This document shows positions 44,491 to 54,468 of a DNA stretch of 64,000 bases, in pieces. The stretch's first letter is position 1, and every line of letters begins with the position of its first letter. Location: positions 310,001 through 374,000 of the forward strand of contig NZ_ATTM01000004.1 in NCBI RefSeq assembly GCF_000419685.1, read 5' to 3'. The notes below the pieces were generated by a model. It saw only the letters and a program-made list of their open reading frames with translations. It was not told where the DNA came from and did no database searches. A program made the position numbers and the translations under genes. The DNA comes from Flavobacterium antarcticum DSM 19726 (lineage in GTDB: Bacteria; Bacteroidota; Bacteroidia; Flavobacteriales; Flavobacteriaceae).

Positions 44491-46791
44491 ATGAAAGGAA
44501 TTAAATTTATTGGGTTTGTGCTGATTCTGTTGGGTTTTCAAACGATATCAAGAGCACAATTTATAACTGTCGACGAAACTTTGACTCCCACTCAACTCGT
44601 TCAAAATATATTAATTAACAATCCCTGTGCTAATATTTCAAATGTTTCCGTGACGACGTGGGATTTTGGAAACGGAAAAAGCTTTGGGAAATTTACTTCT
44701 GGCGGAAGCGTTTTTCCATTTGCCGATGGAGTTGTATTGACTACAGGTCGTGCGAAAGCTGCTATTGGTCCAAATAGCTCCATCATTAGTGATGGACCCT
44801 CAAATTGGTCAGGTGATCCTGATTTAGAAGAGGCTTTAAATATTGGACAAAGTTCAATAAATGCCACCGTTTTAGAATTTGACTTTCTTCCGCTATCGGA
44901 TAAAATCAGTTTTGATTATATTTTTTCGTCCGAACAATATCTTACTTCACCAAGTCAAAATCAATGTAATTATACAGACGGATTTGTCTTTTTACTAAAA
45001 AAAGCCAATACAACGGATACGTATTCAAATCTAGCTGTTGTTCCTGGAACAAATATTCCAGTGCGAGTGAATACGGTGAGAGGAACAGGAACACTTTGTC
45101 CTCCTGCAAACCCGCAATATTTTGATGCTTTTAACGGCACGAATCACCCTACAAATTATAACGGGCAAACGAAAGTACTGACCGCTCAATCAACTGTTGT
45201 TCCTGGAACGCTGTACCACATTAAGTTAGTCGTTGCTGATCAAGGAAACAACCTGTATGATTCGGCCATATTTTTGGGTGGTGGAAGTTTTAAAGTTGAA
45301 AAAAACTTGGGATCTGATCGATTGCTATCTACGAATAACCCATTATGCTTTGGCGGAACGCTTGATTTATTTGCCAATGAACCTGGAACAAACACTTATA
45401 AATGGTTTAGAAATGGCGTTGCAATTCCTGGAGCAACAAACCCACTTTACACGGTCAGTCAAGCAGGAATCTATAGTGTTGAAATTAATCTCGGTTCTTC
45501 TGGATGCATTTCTACCGGTAAAATTAACATTGAATATGCAGCACAACTGACACCAAGTCCTGCTACAATTGTGCAATGTGATCCCGATATGGATGGCATC
45601 ACAATTTTTAATTTAAAAAATGCGGAAACAAAAATAAAAGCAACGGATACTTCTATTCAAACTATAAAATACTATACGGATGCAAACGCCGATGATTTAA
45701 TTTCAAATCCAACAGCATTCAATTCTACAGAAACAACGGTTTACGCTAAGGCATTTAATACATACAATTGTTTTGTAATTGTTCCCGTTACTTTAAAAAT
45801 TTCAAACGAAACACCTGCTCCTCCTGCTCCACTTTCTTTTTGCGATACGGATGGAGGAAAAGATGGAATTCGTCAATTTAACTTAACAAACGAAGTTTCG
45901 CCTTCCGTTCTTAATGGACTTCCTGCAGGACTAGACGTAAGCTATTTTTCAAATGTAAACGACGCGTTGTCTGCTACAAATCCGTTGCCAAATGCATTCA
46001 CCAACACGGATCCTTCACAAGAAATTATCTGGGCAAAAATCACAAACGGACCTGATTGTTATGGAATCATTCCTGTTACATTAATTATAAATTACCTTGA
46101 AGTTCCTAATTTTGATGATGAACAAAAAATTGTCTGTGAAGGCTTAAATTCAATTGTACTTTCTGTTCCATTGGGTTTTCAAAGTTATTTATGGAACGAC
46201 AGCAATGCAAGTACTTCAAATAGCATTACCGTAACAACTGCCGGAAATTACACAGTTACAGTTACGGATGCAAATGGCTGTAGCGATACAAAAACATTTA
46301 TAGTCAAGGCTTCTGGAGTGGCAACAATTACAGGAGTTAACATCGTAGATTTTAATGGCGGCGAAAATACAGTAACTATTGAATTTACCGGTCCTGGTAT
46401 TTATGAATTTTCGCTTGACGGCTTTAGCTATCAAAGTGATCCTACTTTTTACAATGTACCGTCCGGAACTTATACTGTTTATGTTCAAGATACACAATTC
46501 TGCGGAAAACGCACACAGGAAATTTTTGTTCTAGATTACCCAAAGTATTTCACGCCAAACGGAGATGGTTTTAACGATATTTGGAAAATTGACTATCTAC
46601 AAAAACAAAATCGAAGAGCTCAAGTACATGTTTTTGATCGCTATGGAAAACTGGTTTTCAGCGGAACTGGCGATACAGCTGGTTGGGATGGTACATTAAA
46701 TTCCTATCCACTTCCGGCAAGCGATTATTGGTTTACTATTATTTTAGAAAATAAGCGCGTGATCAAGGGACACTTTTCTTTAAAAAGATAA
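44491..46791 (+). CDS. T9SS type B cargo protein with choice-of-anchor L domain
   Basis: The 766-residue precursor has a signal peptide (KFIGFVLILLGFQTISRAQ). A choice-of-anchor L domain (about residues 40-270) includes FPFADGVVLTTGRAKAA, VLEFDFLPLSDKISFDYIF and YHIKLVVADQGNNLYDSAIF. Ig/PKD-like repeats follow (WFRNGVAIPGATNPLYTV; YLWNDSNASTSNSITVT). The type B sorting domain starts at YFTPNGDGFNDIWKI and ends GHFSLKR. The protein is secreted by the Type IX system and likely displayed at the surface. Ligand unknown. Confidence 0.92.
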   Translation: MKGIKFIGFVLILLGFQTISRAQFITVDETLTPTQLVQNILINNPCANISNVSVTTWDFGNGKSFGKFTSGGSVFPFADGVVLTTGRAKAAIGPNSSIISDGPSNWSGDPDLEEALNIGQSSINATVLEFDFLPLSDKISFDYIFSSEQYLTSPSQNQCNYTDGFVFLLKKANTTDTYSNLAVVPGTNIPVRVNTVRGTGTLCPPANPQYFDAFNGTNHPTNYNGQTKVLTAQSTVVPGTLYHIKLVVADQGNNLYDSAIFLGGGSFKVEKNLGSDRLLSTNNPLCFGGTLDLFANEPGTNTYKWFRNGVAIPGATNPLYTVSQAGIYSVEINLGSSGCISTGKINIEYAAQLTPSPATIVQCDPDMDGITIFNLKNAETKIKATDTSIQTIKYYTDANADDLISNPTAFNSTETTVYAKAFNTYNCFVIVPVTLKISNETPAPPAPLSFCDTDGGKDGIRQFNLTNEVSPSVLNGLPAGLDVSYFSNVNDALSATNPLPNAFTNTDPSQEIIWAKITNGPDCYGIIPVTLIINYLEVPNFDDEQKIVCEGLNSIVLSVPLGFQSYLWNDSNASTSNSITVTTAGNYTVTVTDANGCSDTKTFIVKASGVATITGVNIVDFNGGENTVTIEFTGPGIYEFSLDGFSYQSDPTFYNVPSGTYTVYVQDTQFCGKRTQEIFVLDYPKYFTPNGDGFNDIWKIDYLQKQNRRAQVHVFDRYGKLVFSGTGDTAGWDGTLNSYPLPASDYWFTIILENKRVIKGHFSLKR

Positions 46792-46835
46792 CAATTTTTA
46801 AAACTTTAGAATATATTTGACAAAAAAAACACAAA

Positions 46836-49265
46836 ATGATTCAATTTCGTTATTTTCTTCTTTTAATACTAATAGGTTCGTTTTATAATGCTTCAGCTCA
46901 AAACGACTGTAGCGATGCGTTAGTAGTTTGCGGAAATACCGGATTTGAAGGTTTAAGTGCGACAGGTGTTGGTATCCAAGAATTATCGGGGTCAAACACG
47001 TGCGGAAGTCAAGAGAATAATAGTATTTGGTTGAAAATTTCTATTGATCAAGGCGGTACATTGGGTTTTACTTTAACGCCTCAAAGTACTAGCCTTCTTG
47101 TAGATTTCGATTTCTTTATTTTTGGTCCAAATGTGACCTGTGGAAATATTGGTCAAGCCATTCGATGCAGTACAACCAATCCTGAAGCAGCAGGAAGTAG
47201 CAGTAATACGACAGGTTTAAATGCCACAGAAACCGATACAGCGGAAGGTCCCGGTCCTACAGGAAATAATTTTTTAAAATGGTTAACAGTTAGCGATGGA
47301 GACAGTTATTTTTTAGTAATTGATCGTCCTCAAGGTTCTAGTAATTTCTCGTTGACTTGGACTGGAACCGCTACATTTACGGAACCTCCTGTTTTTGATA
47401 TTCCCACTGGAGCCGGAATTGACATCGAAGAATGCGACATCGATGCGACTGACGACGAAAAAACCGTTTTTAATTTGGCACAAAATACACCAATCACCAT
47501 TGGATCACAAACTAATGTTGCCGTAACTTACCATTTGAATTCGAATGATGCAATTGTAGGCGAAAATGCAATCGCTAATCCCGCAAATTTTACAAATTCA
47601 CAGAATCCACAAACAATTTATACTAGAATAACCGATACGAATTCAGGGTGTTTCAATACTACTGATTTTGAAATTCGAGTGATCAATTCAATAAACATTC
47701 CAAATTCAGCATACGGAATTTGTGACGACAATTCCGATGGAAACAGTACAAATGGATTTGCAACATTCAACTTAGATCAAGCAAATGATGTGATTTTAGA
47801 AGGTGAAGACATCTCAAACTTAACGATTAAATATTACGCGAACAATCAAGATGCTGTTGATGGAGTAAGTCCACTTCCTAGTAATTTTACCAATACGACA
47901 GCTAACCAACAAATTGTATTTATTAAAGTGGTCAATCCTGATAATTGTTTTAAAATTAAGGAAGTTACTTTAATAGTGAATCCACTGCCGGTTATTGTTA
48001 ATACCACATTGGTTCAGTGCGATTCAGGTTTCAATCCAGATGGATTGACCACTTTTAATTTAAATGAAGCACTTTCAGAACTAACCAATAACGATACGAA
48101 TTTCGAAGTAAAATTCCGTTTCAATGGAACTGAAATTAATCCTATCTATAACAACATTTCAAATCCTCAAATTATTCAAGCGGTAGTAACAAATTTAAGT
48201 ACCGGTTGTTCCAGTAGCAGTACCGTCAACTTAAATGTGAATCTTGTAAATCCAATTGTTACAATTCCGGCCGTTTGCGACGACGAGGCAAGTGAAGACG
48301 GATTTGCATCTTTTGATTTGTCAAATGCGGATTTAATCTTAACTCCAAATCAAACGGTACGTTACTTTGAAACAGTAAACGATGCTTTATTAGAGCAAAA
48401 CACGATAACAAACACAGCTAATTATACCAACTTAACTCCGTACGACGCTACGATTTATTTTAGAATAGAAGAGCAAAATAGTTGTTCAGGTATTGGAAGT
48501 TTAGCCTTAAAAGTAAATCGCTTGCCCACTATTTTAAAAACGCTTGAAAAAGACTATTATGTCTGTGAAAATTTACCAATAAAATACATTTCACTTGATC
48601 CACGGCTTTTAGAAGGAAATCCTGCTGACTTTACTTATGAATGGTTTAAAGACAATCAAATTTTACCAGAAACTACTTACAGTATTCAAGTGAACGAACC
48701 CGGAAATTATTCCGTAACGGTAACAAATACACAAGGTTGCTCTAAAACGAGACTGATCCCGGTATTAAATTCAAGTGACGCAATTATTGACGACATAATT
48801 ATTACGGATTTGACTCCCTATCAAAATAGTATAGAAGTTATTTTAAATCCGGCCAGTATTGGAAATTATGTATTTGCATTAGATTACGAAGATGCTATTT
48901 ATCAATCTTCAGGTTTTTTTGACAACGTTAGTATGGGTTTTCATACCATTTACATCAATGATTTAAATGGTTGTGGAATGGTTCAAAAGCTAATTGCTAT
49001 AGTTGGTGCTCCAAGGTATTTTACACCAAACGGTGATGGTTATAATGATTCTTGGAAAATTGAAGGAATAAGTCAATACTTTAGTCCTTCAACGGTTACG
49101 TACCTATACGATCGATACGGTAAATTTATACATAAAATATTTGCACTCGACGACGGCTGGGACGGTACATTAAATGGAACACCACTTCCTGCAGATGACT
49201 ATTGGTATGTAATAAATTTAGAAGATGGACGAACGGTTAAAGGACATTTTTCTTTAAAAAGATAA
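46836..49265 (+). CDS. T9SS type B cargo protein, large surface protein
   Basis: The 809-residue precursor has a signal peptide (FLLLILIGSFYNASA) and a Cys-paired N-terminal domain (DCSDALVVCGNTGF ... SCGSQ-like). Repeated Ig-like modules follow, each starting with a CD/CDDxxDG pattern (ECDIDATDDEKTVFNLAQ, ICDDNSDGNSTNGFATFNL, QCDSGFNPDGLTTFNL, VCDDEASEDGFASFDL). The type B sorting domain YFTPNGDGYNDSWKI ends GHFSLKR. The last codons share near-identical DNA with the upstream gene. A TATATTTG -7 element sits at 46812-46819, 17 nt before the ATG. Confidence 0.92.
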   Translation: MIQFRYFLLLILIGSFYNASAQNDCSDALVVCGNTGFEGLSATGVGIQELSGSNTCGSQENNSIWLKISIDQGGTLGFTLTPQSTSLLVDFDFFIFGPNVTCGNIGQAIRCSTTNPEAAGSSSNTTGLNATETDTAEGPGPTGNNFLKWLTVSDGDSYFLVIDRPQGSSNFSLTWTGTATFTEPPVFDIPTGAGIDIEECDIDATDDEKTVFNLAQNTPITIGSQTNVAVTYHLNSNDAIVGENAIANPANFTNSQNPQTIYTRITDTNSGCFNTTDFEIRVINSINIPNSAYGICDDNSDGNSTNGFATFNLDQANDVILEGEDISNLTIKYYANNQDAVDGVSPLPSNFTNTTANQQIVFIKVVNPDNCFKIKEVTLIVNPLPVIVNTTLVQCDSGFNPDGLTTFNLNEALSELTNNDTNFEVKFRFNGTEINPIYNNISNPQIIQAVVTNLSTGCSSSSTVNLNVNLVNPIVTIPAVCDDEASEDGFASFDLSNADLILTPNQTVRYFETVNDALLEQNTITNTANYTNLTPYDATIYFRIEEQNSCSGIGSLALKVNRLPTILKTLEKDYYVCENLPIKYISLDPRLLEGNPADFTYEWFKDNQILPETTYSIQVNEPGNYSVTVTNTQGCSKTRLIPVLNSSDAIIDDIIITDLTPYQNSIEVILNPASIGNYVFALDYEDAIYQSSGFFDNVSMGFHTIYINDLNGCGMVQKLIAIVGAPRYFTPNGDGYNDSWKIEGISQYFSPSTVTYLYDRYGKFIHKIFALDDGWDGTLNGTPLPADDYWYVINLEDGRTVKGHFSLKR

Positions 49266-49294
49266 AAAAAAGTTTTATATTTCGATAAATTAAG

Positions 49295-49323
49295 AATGGC
49301 TTCCCTCATACGAAGCCATTTTT
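49295..49323 (+). terminator. Terminator after the second T9SS cargo gene
   Basis: AATGGCTTC pairs perfectly with GAAGCCATT, followed by TTT; 29 nt after the stop. Confidence 0.75.
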
Positions 49324-49344
49324 AATTCAATCAATCTTGCTTAT

Positions 49345-50526
49345 ATGACTACATCGATTATAATTTCTATATGTGCTTTACTCCTGTTTGCTTATGTTTT
49401 TGACATAAGTTCCGCACGAACTAAAATCCCATCAGTAATTTTACTCTTATTTTTAGGTTGGGGAGTGAAACAAACAGCTAATTTCTTCGCTATTGAAATT
49501 CCCAATTTAACTTCCGTCTTGCCTATCTTAGGGACAATCGGTTTAATACTGATTGTTTTAGAAGGTTCGCTTGAACTAGAATTAACGCGATCCAAGCTTC
49601 CCTTTGTACGAAAGTCTTCACTGGTAGCGTTCATTCCAATAATCGTCATTAGCTTTGGTTTGGGAGCCGTTATTCATTATTACAGCGGCATTAGTTTTAA
49701 ATCTGCTTTGACAAATTCGATTCCATTAGCAATAATCAGCAGTTCGATCGCGATTCCCAGTGCAAACAACCTAATATCGAAAAATAAAGAGTTTATTACT
49801 TATGAAAGTAGCTTGTCCGATATATTCGGGGTGATTATGTTTAACTTTATAGCGTTTAATGATTATTTTACCTTTGAATCCATTAGTATATTTGTAGGAC
49901 AAATTATTCTTATTATCATTATATCCTTCATAGCAACCTTAGGTTTGGCGTTTCTATTAAGCAAAATTAAACATTCTGTAAAGTTTGCTCCAATCATTTT
50001 ACTTGTTATCTTGATCTACGAAATATCAAAAATATACAACTTACCCGCTTTAGTATTCATTCTCCTATTTGGGATTTTCTTAGGGAATCTAGACGAATTA
50101 AAACACATAAAGTTTATCCAACGCTTGCGTCCTGAGATTTTAACCAATGAAGTACATAAATTTAAAGATCTAACGGCAGAAATGGCGTTCTTGGTTCGTG
50201 CCTTATTTTTCTTGCTTTTTGGATTCTTAATCGAAACATCAGAGATTATCAATACCGATACTATTATTTGGGCAGTCGGAATAACGGCCAGTATATTTGT
50301 TGTTCGATTTATACTTTTAAAAATATTTAAGATTGCCATCAGTCCGCTGCTTTACATTGCACCACGAGGACTAATTACAATTTTACTATTTCTCTCCATT
50401 CCTTTGAGTCAGGTTTCCCCTTTAGTAAACAACTCGCTTATTTTGCAGGTTATTATTATGACTGCTTTAGTAATGATGTTGGGATTAATATTCAATAAAA
50501 AAGCAGTTGAAAACAGCAAACAATAA
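49345..50526 (+). CDS. Cation:proton antiporter (CPA family)
   Basis: This 393-residue inner-membrane protein has about 11-12 TM segments. It has KIPSVILLLFLGWGVKQ in TM1-2, IGLILIVLEGSLELELTRS with acidic residues, SIPLAIISSSIAIPSANNL as an unwound-helix region and LYIAPRGLITILLFLSI near the end, all typical of Na+/H+ or K+/H+ antiporters. No RCK or STAS domain. Ion specificity not determinable. Confidence 0.85.
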   Translation: MTTSIIISICALLLFAYVFDISSARTKIPSVILLLFLGWGVKQTANFFAIEIPNLTSVLPILGTIGLILIVLEGSLELELTRSKLPFVRKSSLVAFIPIIVISFGLGAVIHYYSGISFKSALTNSIPLAIISSSIAIPSANNLISKNKEFITYESSLSDIFGVIMFNFIAFNDYFTFESISIFVGQIILIIIISFIATLGLAFLLSKIKHSVKFAPIILLVILIYEISKIYNLPALVFILLFGIFLGNLDELKHIKFIQRLRPEILTNEVHKFKDLTAEMAFLVRALFFLLFGFLIETSEIINTDTIIWAVGITASIFVVRFILLKIFKIAISPLLYIAPRGLITILLFLSIPLSQVSPLVNNSLILQVIIMTALVMMLGLIFNKKAVENSKQ

Positions 50527-50617
50527 TTAGTACCTGTTTAGCTATTCAAAATAATTTTGTTGTGCAAATGTGTAAGTTACCATTACGCTCAAATAAAGAT
50601 TGCGACAACTACTATAA

Positions 50618-51101
50618 ATGAAAGTAAAAATATTCATATTACTATTTCCTATAGTGCTCTTTGGACAAGATCATAATTCAAATTTAAGTAAAATAAAAAG
50701 TATTGAATCTCAAATAAAATTTACTGACAGCATCTCTAATTTCACTTAAGAAGAAATTCAAAATGTTGTGGTCGTTCCTGCACATGGAAGGATTGATGGC
50801 AGACAAACAAAATCAATTCAAATTAAGACTCGTATAGTAATGTATTCAAATCAAATTTTGAGAATTATTTATGCTGAAAGTAATTCAAAATACAACTGGT
50901 TCTACTATTATGTTGATTCTAAACTTATCTATGCAGAATCAAATGTACTACGTGGTAAACAAAAGAAGACCAAAAAAGAAATTTTACTACCATAACGATA
51001 AACTAATAGCTCCATTATCTTCCGATATAAATTATGATTTGGAAGAAGAAGTCAATGTTTTCACATCAGCTAATGAGTTATTAAATTCTGCGAAACCATA
51101 A
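50618..51101 (+). pseudogene. Broken gene for a small exported protein
   Basis: ATG 50618 begins a signal-peptide-like MKVKIFILLFPIVLFGQ and runs in frame to TAA 50747 (after SISNFT). The same frame continues to a stop at 50995 (VVVPAHGRIDGRQTK ... YYYVDSKLIYAESN). From about 50960 the coherent reading moves to the next frame (YYHNDKLIAPLSSDINYDL) and ends at 51101. One stop and one frameshift separate the parts. No family recognised; no intact copy lies in the window. Confidence 0.7.
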
Positions 51102-51230
51102 TAATTGCTGCACAAAATTTACTTTCAAATCCTCAATTAGTATTATTATCAATAAATTACACATAAAGTATTTTATTAAAATACCGCAACCCACTTGTAA
51201 GTAAATTATTTATTTCCGTTAAAAGCAAAA

Positions 51231-51256
51231 AAAAGACCTGATTTCTCAGGTCTTTT
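51231..51256 (-). terminator. Terminator of secDF
   Basis: AAAAGACCTGA pairs perfectly with TCAGGTCTTTT around TTTC, 22 nt beyond the secDF stop on the minus strand. Confidence 0.9.
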
Positions 51257-51277
51257 CTATTTGTATAAAGTGTTTAG

Positions 51278-54244
51278 TTAAGCAACTGGATTGTTGTGTA
51301 ACTCTTCAATTCTTTTATGTTCTGCTTCAGAAAGTGTATCACACAATACTGGAGTTGCAATGAAAAGAGATGAATAAGTACCTACAATCATACCGATTAA
51401 CATCGCGAAGATAAATCCTCTGATTGATTCACCACCGAAAATGAACATCACTAAAAGTACCATAATCATCGTTAACGAAGTATTAATGGTTCTAGACATT
51501 GTCGAGTTAACAGATCTATTTACAATCTCATTAAATGTACCTGTAGTTTTACCACCTAGATACTCACGAATTCTATCAAATACAATTACTGTATCATTCA
51601 TCGAGTATCCAATTACAGTTAGAATCGCAGCGATAAAATGCTGGTCAATTTCCATTCCAAATGGAGCCCATTTCCACATAAGTGAATAAATTCCTAAAAC
51701 GAAGATAACATCATGTGCTACTGCAGCAATGGCACCAAGACTATACTGCCATTTACGGAAACTGATTGTTAAGTAAACAAATACAATTGCCATCGCTCCT
51801 AAAACCGCCCAATAAGAGTTGGTCTTAATATCTTCCGCAACTGTTGGTCCTACTTTTGAAGCTTGCAATATTCCTAATGCTTTACCGTCATAAATATTTA
51901 CAAATTTATCGTAAGTCATGTCTGCTGCAAAATGTTTTTTCAAACCTTCAAACAACAATGTATTTACTTCCTCATCAGCAGCTGTTCCATGCTCTTCAAC
52001 TTTATATTTAGTAGTGATTTTCAATTGATTTTCGCTACCAAAAACTTTAGCTTCAACTCCACCACCAAATACAGGATTCAATTCTTCTTTAACTTCATCC
52101 GTAGAAACTGGTTTTTCAAAACGAACTTGGAAGGTTCTACCACCTACAAAGTCAACACCTTGATTCAATCCATTAGTTGATAAGGAAACAATACTTCCGA
52201 TAACTACAATTGCAGAGAATATGTACGCATATTTCTTAAATCCTAAAAAGTCAAAATTAAATTTTGTAAAGAAACCTTTAGAGAAGTCTGTTACAAATCG
52301 CAATGTTTTACCTTTATATGCATCCCAATCTAACATGATTCTTGTAATAAAAATTGCAGTAAACAAAGAGGTAAAAATACCGATAAGCAATGTCAATGCA
52401 AATCCTTGAATAGGTCCTGTTCCAAATATAAACAATACAATACCAGTTAAAATATGTGTTACGTTCGCATCCACAATAGAACGCATAGCTCCAGTCCAGC
52501 TGTACGATTCACTGATGGCTACATCAAGTGTTTTCCCTAAACGTAATTCTTCTTTCGCTCTTTCAAATATAATGATATTCGCATCGACGGCTGTACCAAC
52601 AGTCAATACAATACCTGCAATACCTGGTAAAGTCAATACAAATCCGAAACTTGCAAGAACTCCAAAAAGGAACAATAAGTTGACTGCCAATGCAATATTT
52701 GCATAAAGACCTGCTTTACCGTAGTAAATCATCATCCAAATTGACACAATCAATAATCCTAACAACGCCGAGTTGATTCCACTATCAATAGCTTCTTGAC
52801 CTAAAGATGGTCCTACTACTTCTGATTGAATAATATCTGCTGCAGCAGGCAACTTACCCGCTTTCAATACGTTCGCTAAATCTTTAGTTTCTGTTACCGT
52901 AAATGCACCAGAGATTTGAGAGTTTCCTCCAGCAATAGCTCCAGTTGTAACTCCAGGTGCAGAATAAACAACATCATCTAAAACGATGGCGATATTTCTT
53001 TGTTCTCTGTAAGCTATTCCAGTTAATTCTTCCCAAGTTTTCGCTCCAGCACCATTCATTTGCATAGACACACTTGGTTTTCCCATTGCATCAAATTCGT
53101 CTCTTGCTTCTGTAATTACACCACCGCTCATTGGTGCAACATTGTCTCTATTTCCTTTTAAAGCATAAAGCGACAATGCTTCCGTTTCAGCTGCTTTATC
53201 ATCTTTCAAAGTTTCTGGTTTACCCCAAACAAATTTGGCATAACGTTGATCACCTTGTAATAAATTACGAATGTCTTGGCGTTTCAAGTAGCTGTTAATT
53301 ACCGCAGTATCTTTTGGTGAAAACATAGCTAAAATTGGTCCACCACCTTGCGCAATAATTTTATCAAACAATGGATTATTACCTTTTGCAGTAGCCGAAG
53401 AATCAGCATCTGTTAATAGAGACGCTAAAGTATCTGTTACTACAGGAGCTTCTTCTTTTTTATTAATTTCAGTTTTTTGCAAAGCTGTATTCGCCGCTCC
53501 TAAAAACGGTCCCATTTCTTCTAACTTATAAGTTTCCCAAAACTCTAATTGAGCAGTACTTGACAATAATTTCTTAATACGATCCACATCTTTTGCTCCT
53601 GGAAGCTCCACTAAGATACGACCTGTCTCTCCTAATTTTTGGATATTAGGTTGTGTAACACCAAATTTGTCAATACGTTTTCTCAATACTAAGAACGCGC
53701 TATTTACAGACTCGTCCACTTTTCTTCTAATTACTTTTTCAGCTTCTGAATCAGTCATTTTGAAGTTGATTCCGTCTGAACCTTGCATGTTTTTATTTGC
53801 AAAAATACTAGGAGAAGCTAATTTAGTTTGTCCATTCGCGTTCTCTTTAAATGCAATAAAGAAAGCATCAATGTACGTTTGATTCCCTTTTAAATTTTTA
53901 GTAGCATCGTCTAAAGATTTATTAAAAATAGGATCTTTAGAATTGTTTGCCAATCCTTTCAAAACATCTTTAACTGAGATTTGAAGAATAACGTTGATTC
54001 CTCCCTCTAAGTCCAATCCTTTGTTGATTTTTTTCTCTTTTACTTCATTGTAAGTAAACATTCCCAGAAAAACATCTTGTTTCCCGATGGAATCTAAATA
54101 AGCATTTTCTTTTTCGCTGTCTCCATTTGCAAACGCTTTTGCTTTGCTTTCAACGCTACTTGCCACAAATGTGAAAGAAAGTTGGTAAATACTTACCAAT
54201 GCAAACAAAATTGCAAAAAATTTAATAAGTCCTCTATTCTGCAT
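51278..54244 (-). CDS. secDF: Fused protein translocase subunit SecDF
   Basis: SecDF uses the proton gradient to pull exported proteins through SecYEG. The 988-residue fusion has a SecD half (first TM at about 7-28, GLDLEGGINVILQISV, then TMs with VLTVGTAVDANIIIFERAKEE). The SecF half follows (TNGLNQGVDFVGGRTFQVRF, then IGYSMNDTVIVFDRIRE), with both RND-like D/R charge pairs in place. The insert between the first TM and P1 carries long Bacteroidota-specific segments. It has its own promoter (54366-54396) and terminator. Confidence 0.96.
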   Translation of the reverse strand: MQNRGLIKFFAILFALVSIYQLSFTFVASSVESKAKAFANGDSEKENAYLDSIGKQDVFLGMFTYNEVKEKKINKGLDLEGGINVILQISVKDVLKGLANNSKDPIFNKSLDDATKNLKGNQTYIDAFFIAFKENANGQTKLASPSIFANKNMQGSDGINFKMTDSEAEKVIRRKVDESVNSAFLVLRKRIDKFGVTQPNIQKLGETGRILVELPGAKDVDRIKKLLSSTAQLEFWETYKLEEMGPFLGAANTALQKTEINKKEEAPVVTDTLASLLTDADSSATAKGNNPLFDKIIAQGGGPILAMFSPKDTAVINSYLKRQDIRNLLQGDQRYAKFVWGKPETLKDDKAAETEALSLYALKGNRDNVAPMSGGVITEARDEFDAMGKPSVSMQMNGAGAKTWEELTGIAYREQRNIAIVLDDVVYSAPGVTTGAIAGGNSQISGAFTVTETKDLANVLKAGKLPAAADIIQSEVVGPSLGQEAIDSGINSALLGLLIVSIWMMIYYGKAGLYANIALAVNLLFLFGVLASFGFVLTLPGIAGIVLTVGTAVDANIIIFERAKEELRLGKTLDVAISESYSWTGAMRSIVDANVTHILTGIVLFIFGTGPIQGFALTLLIGIFTSLFTAIFITRIMLDWDAYKGKTLRFVTDFSKGFFTKFNFDFLGFKKYAYIFSAIVVIGSIVSLSTNGLNQGVDFVGGRTFQVRFEKPVSTDEVKEELNPVFGGGVEAKVFGSENQLKITTKYKVEEHGTAADEEVNTLLFEGLKKHFAADMTYDKFVNIYDGKALGILQASKVGPTVAEDIKTNSYWAVLGAMAIVFVYLTISFRKWQYSLGAIAAVAHDVIFVLGIYSLMWKWAPFGMEIDQHFIAAILTVIGYSMNDTVIVFDRIREYLGGKTTGTFNEIVNRSVNSTMSRTINTSLTMIMVLLVMFIFGGESIRGFIFAMLIGMIVGTYSSLFIATPVLCDTLSEAEHKRIEELHNNPVA

Positions 54245-54365
54245 TATTACTAATAATTAATTAATTTTATTGTCTTTTGGTGTTTTTAATAATAAATTCA
54301 CATTTAAATTTCAAGATTAGCTAAAATACTTCAAACTCAAATGCCTCTGCTATTTTTAAAACGAG

Positions 54366-54396
54366 CAAATATATAATTTAGATAAAGATTAACCAA
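54366..54396 (-). promoter_or_regulatory. Bacteroidota-type promoter of secDF
   Basis: On the minus strand a TTG (54394-54396) is followed after 20 nt by TATATTTG (54366-54373), matching TTG-N17-23-TAnnTTTG. It predicts a leader of about 115 nt before the secDF ATG. Confidence 0.65.
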
Positions 54397-54420
54397 TTTA
54401 TTTCTTAATTAATCTTAAAA

Positions 54421-54447
54421 AAAAGACTGCAGTTGATGCAGTCTTTT
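54421..54447 (-). terminator. Terminator of mdh
   Basis: AAAAGACTGCA pairs perfectly with TGCAGTCTTTT around a 5-nt loop, 22 nt beyond the mdh stop on the minus strand. Confidence 0.9.
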
Positions 54448-54468
54448 CTATATATCTGTAATGTGGTA

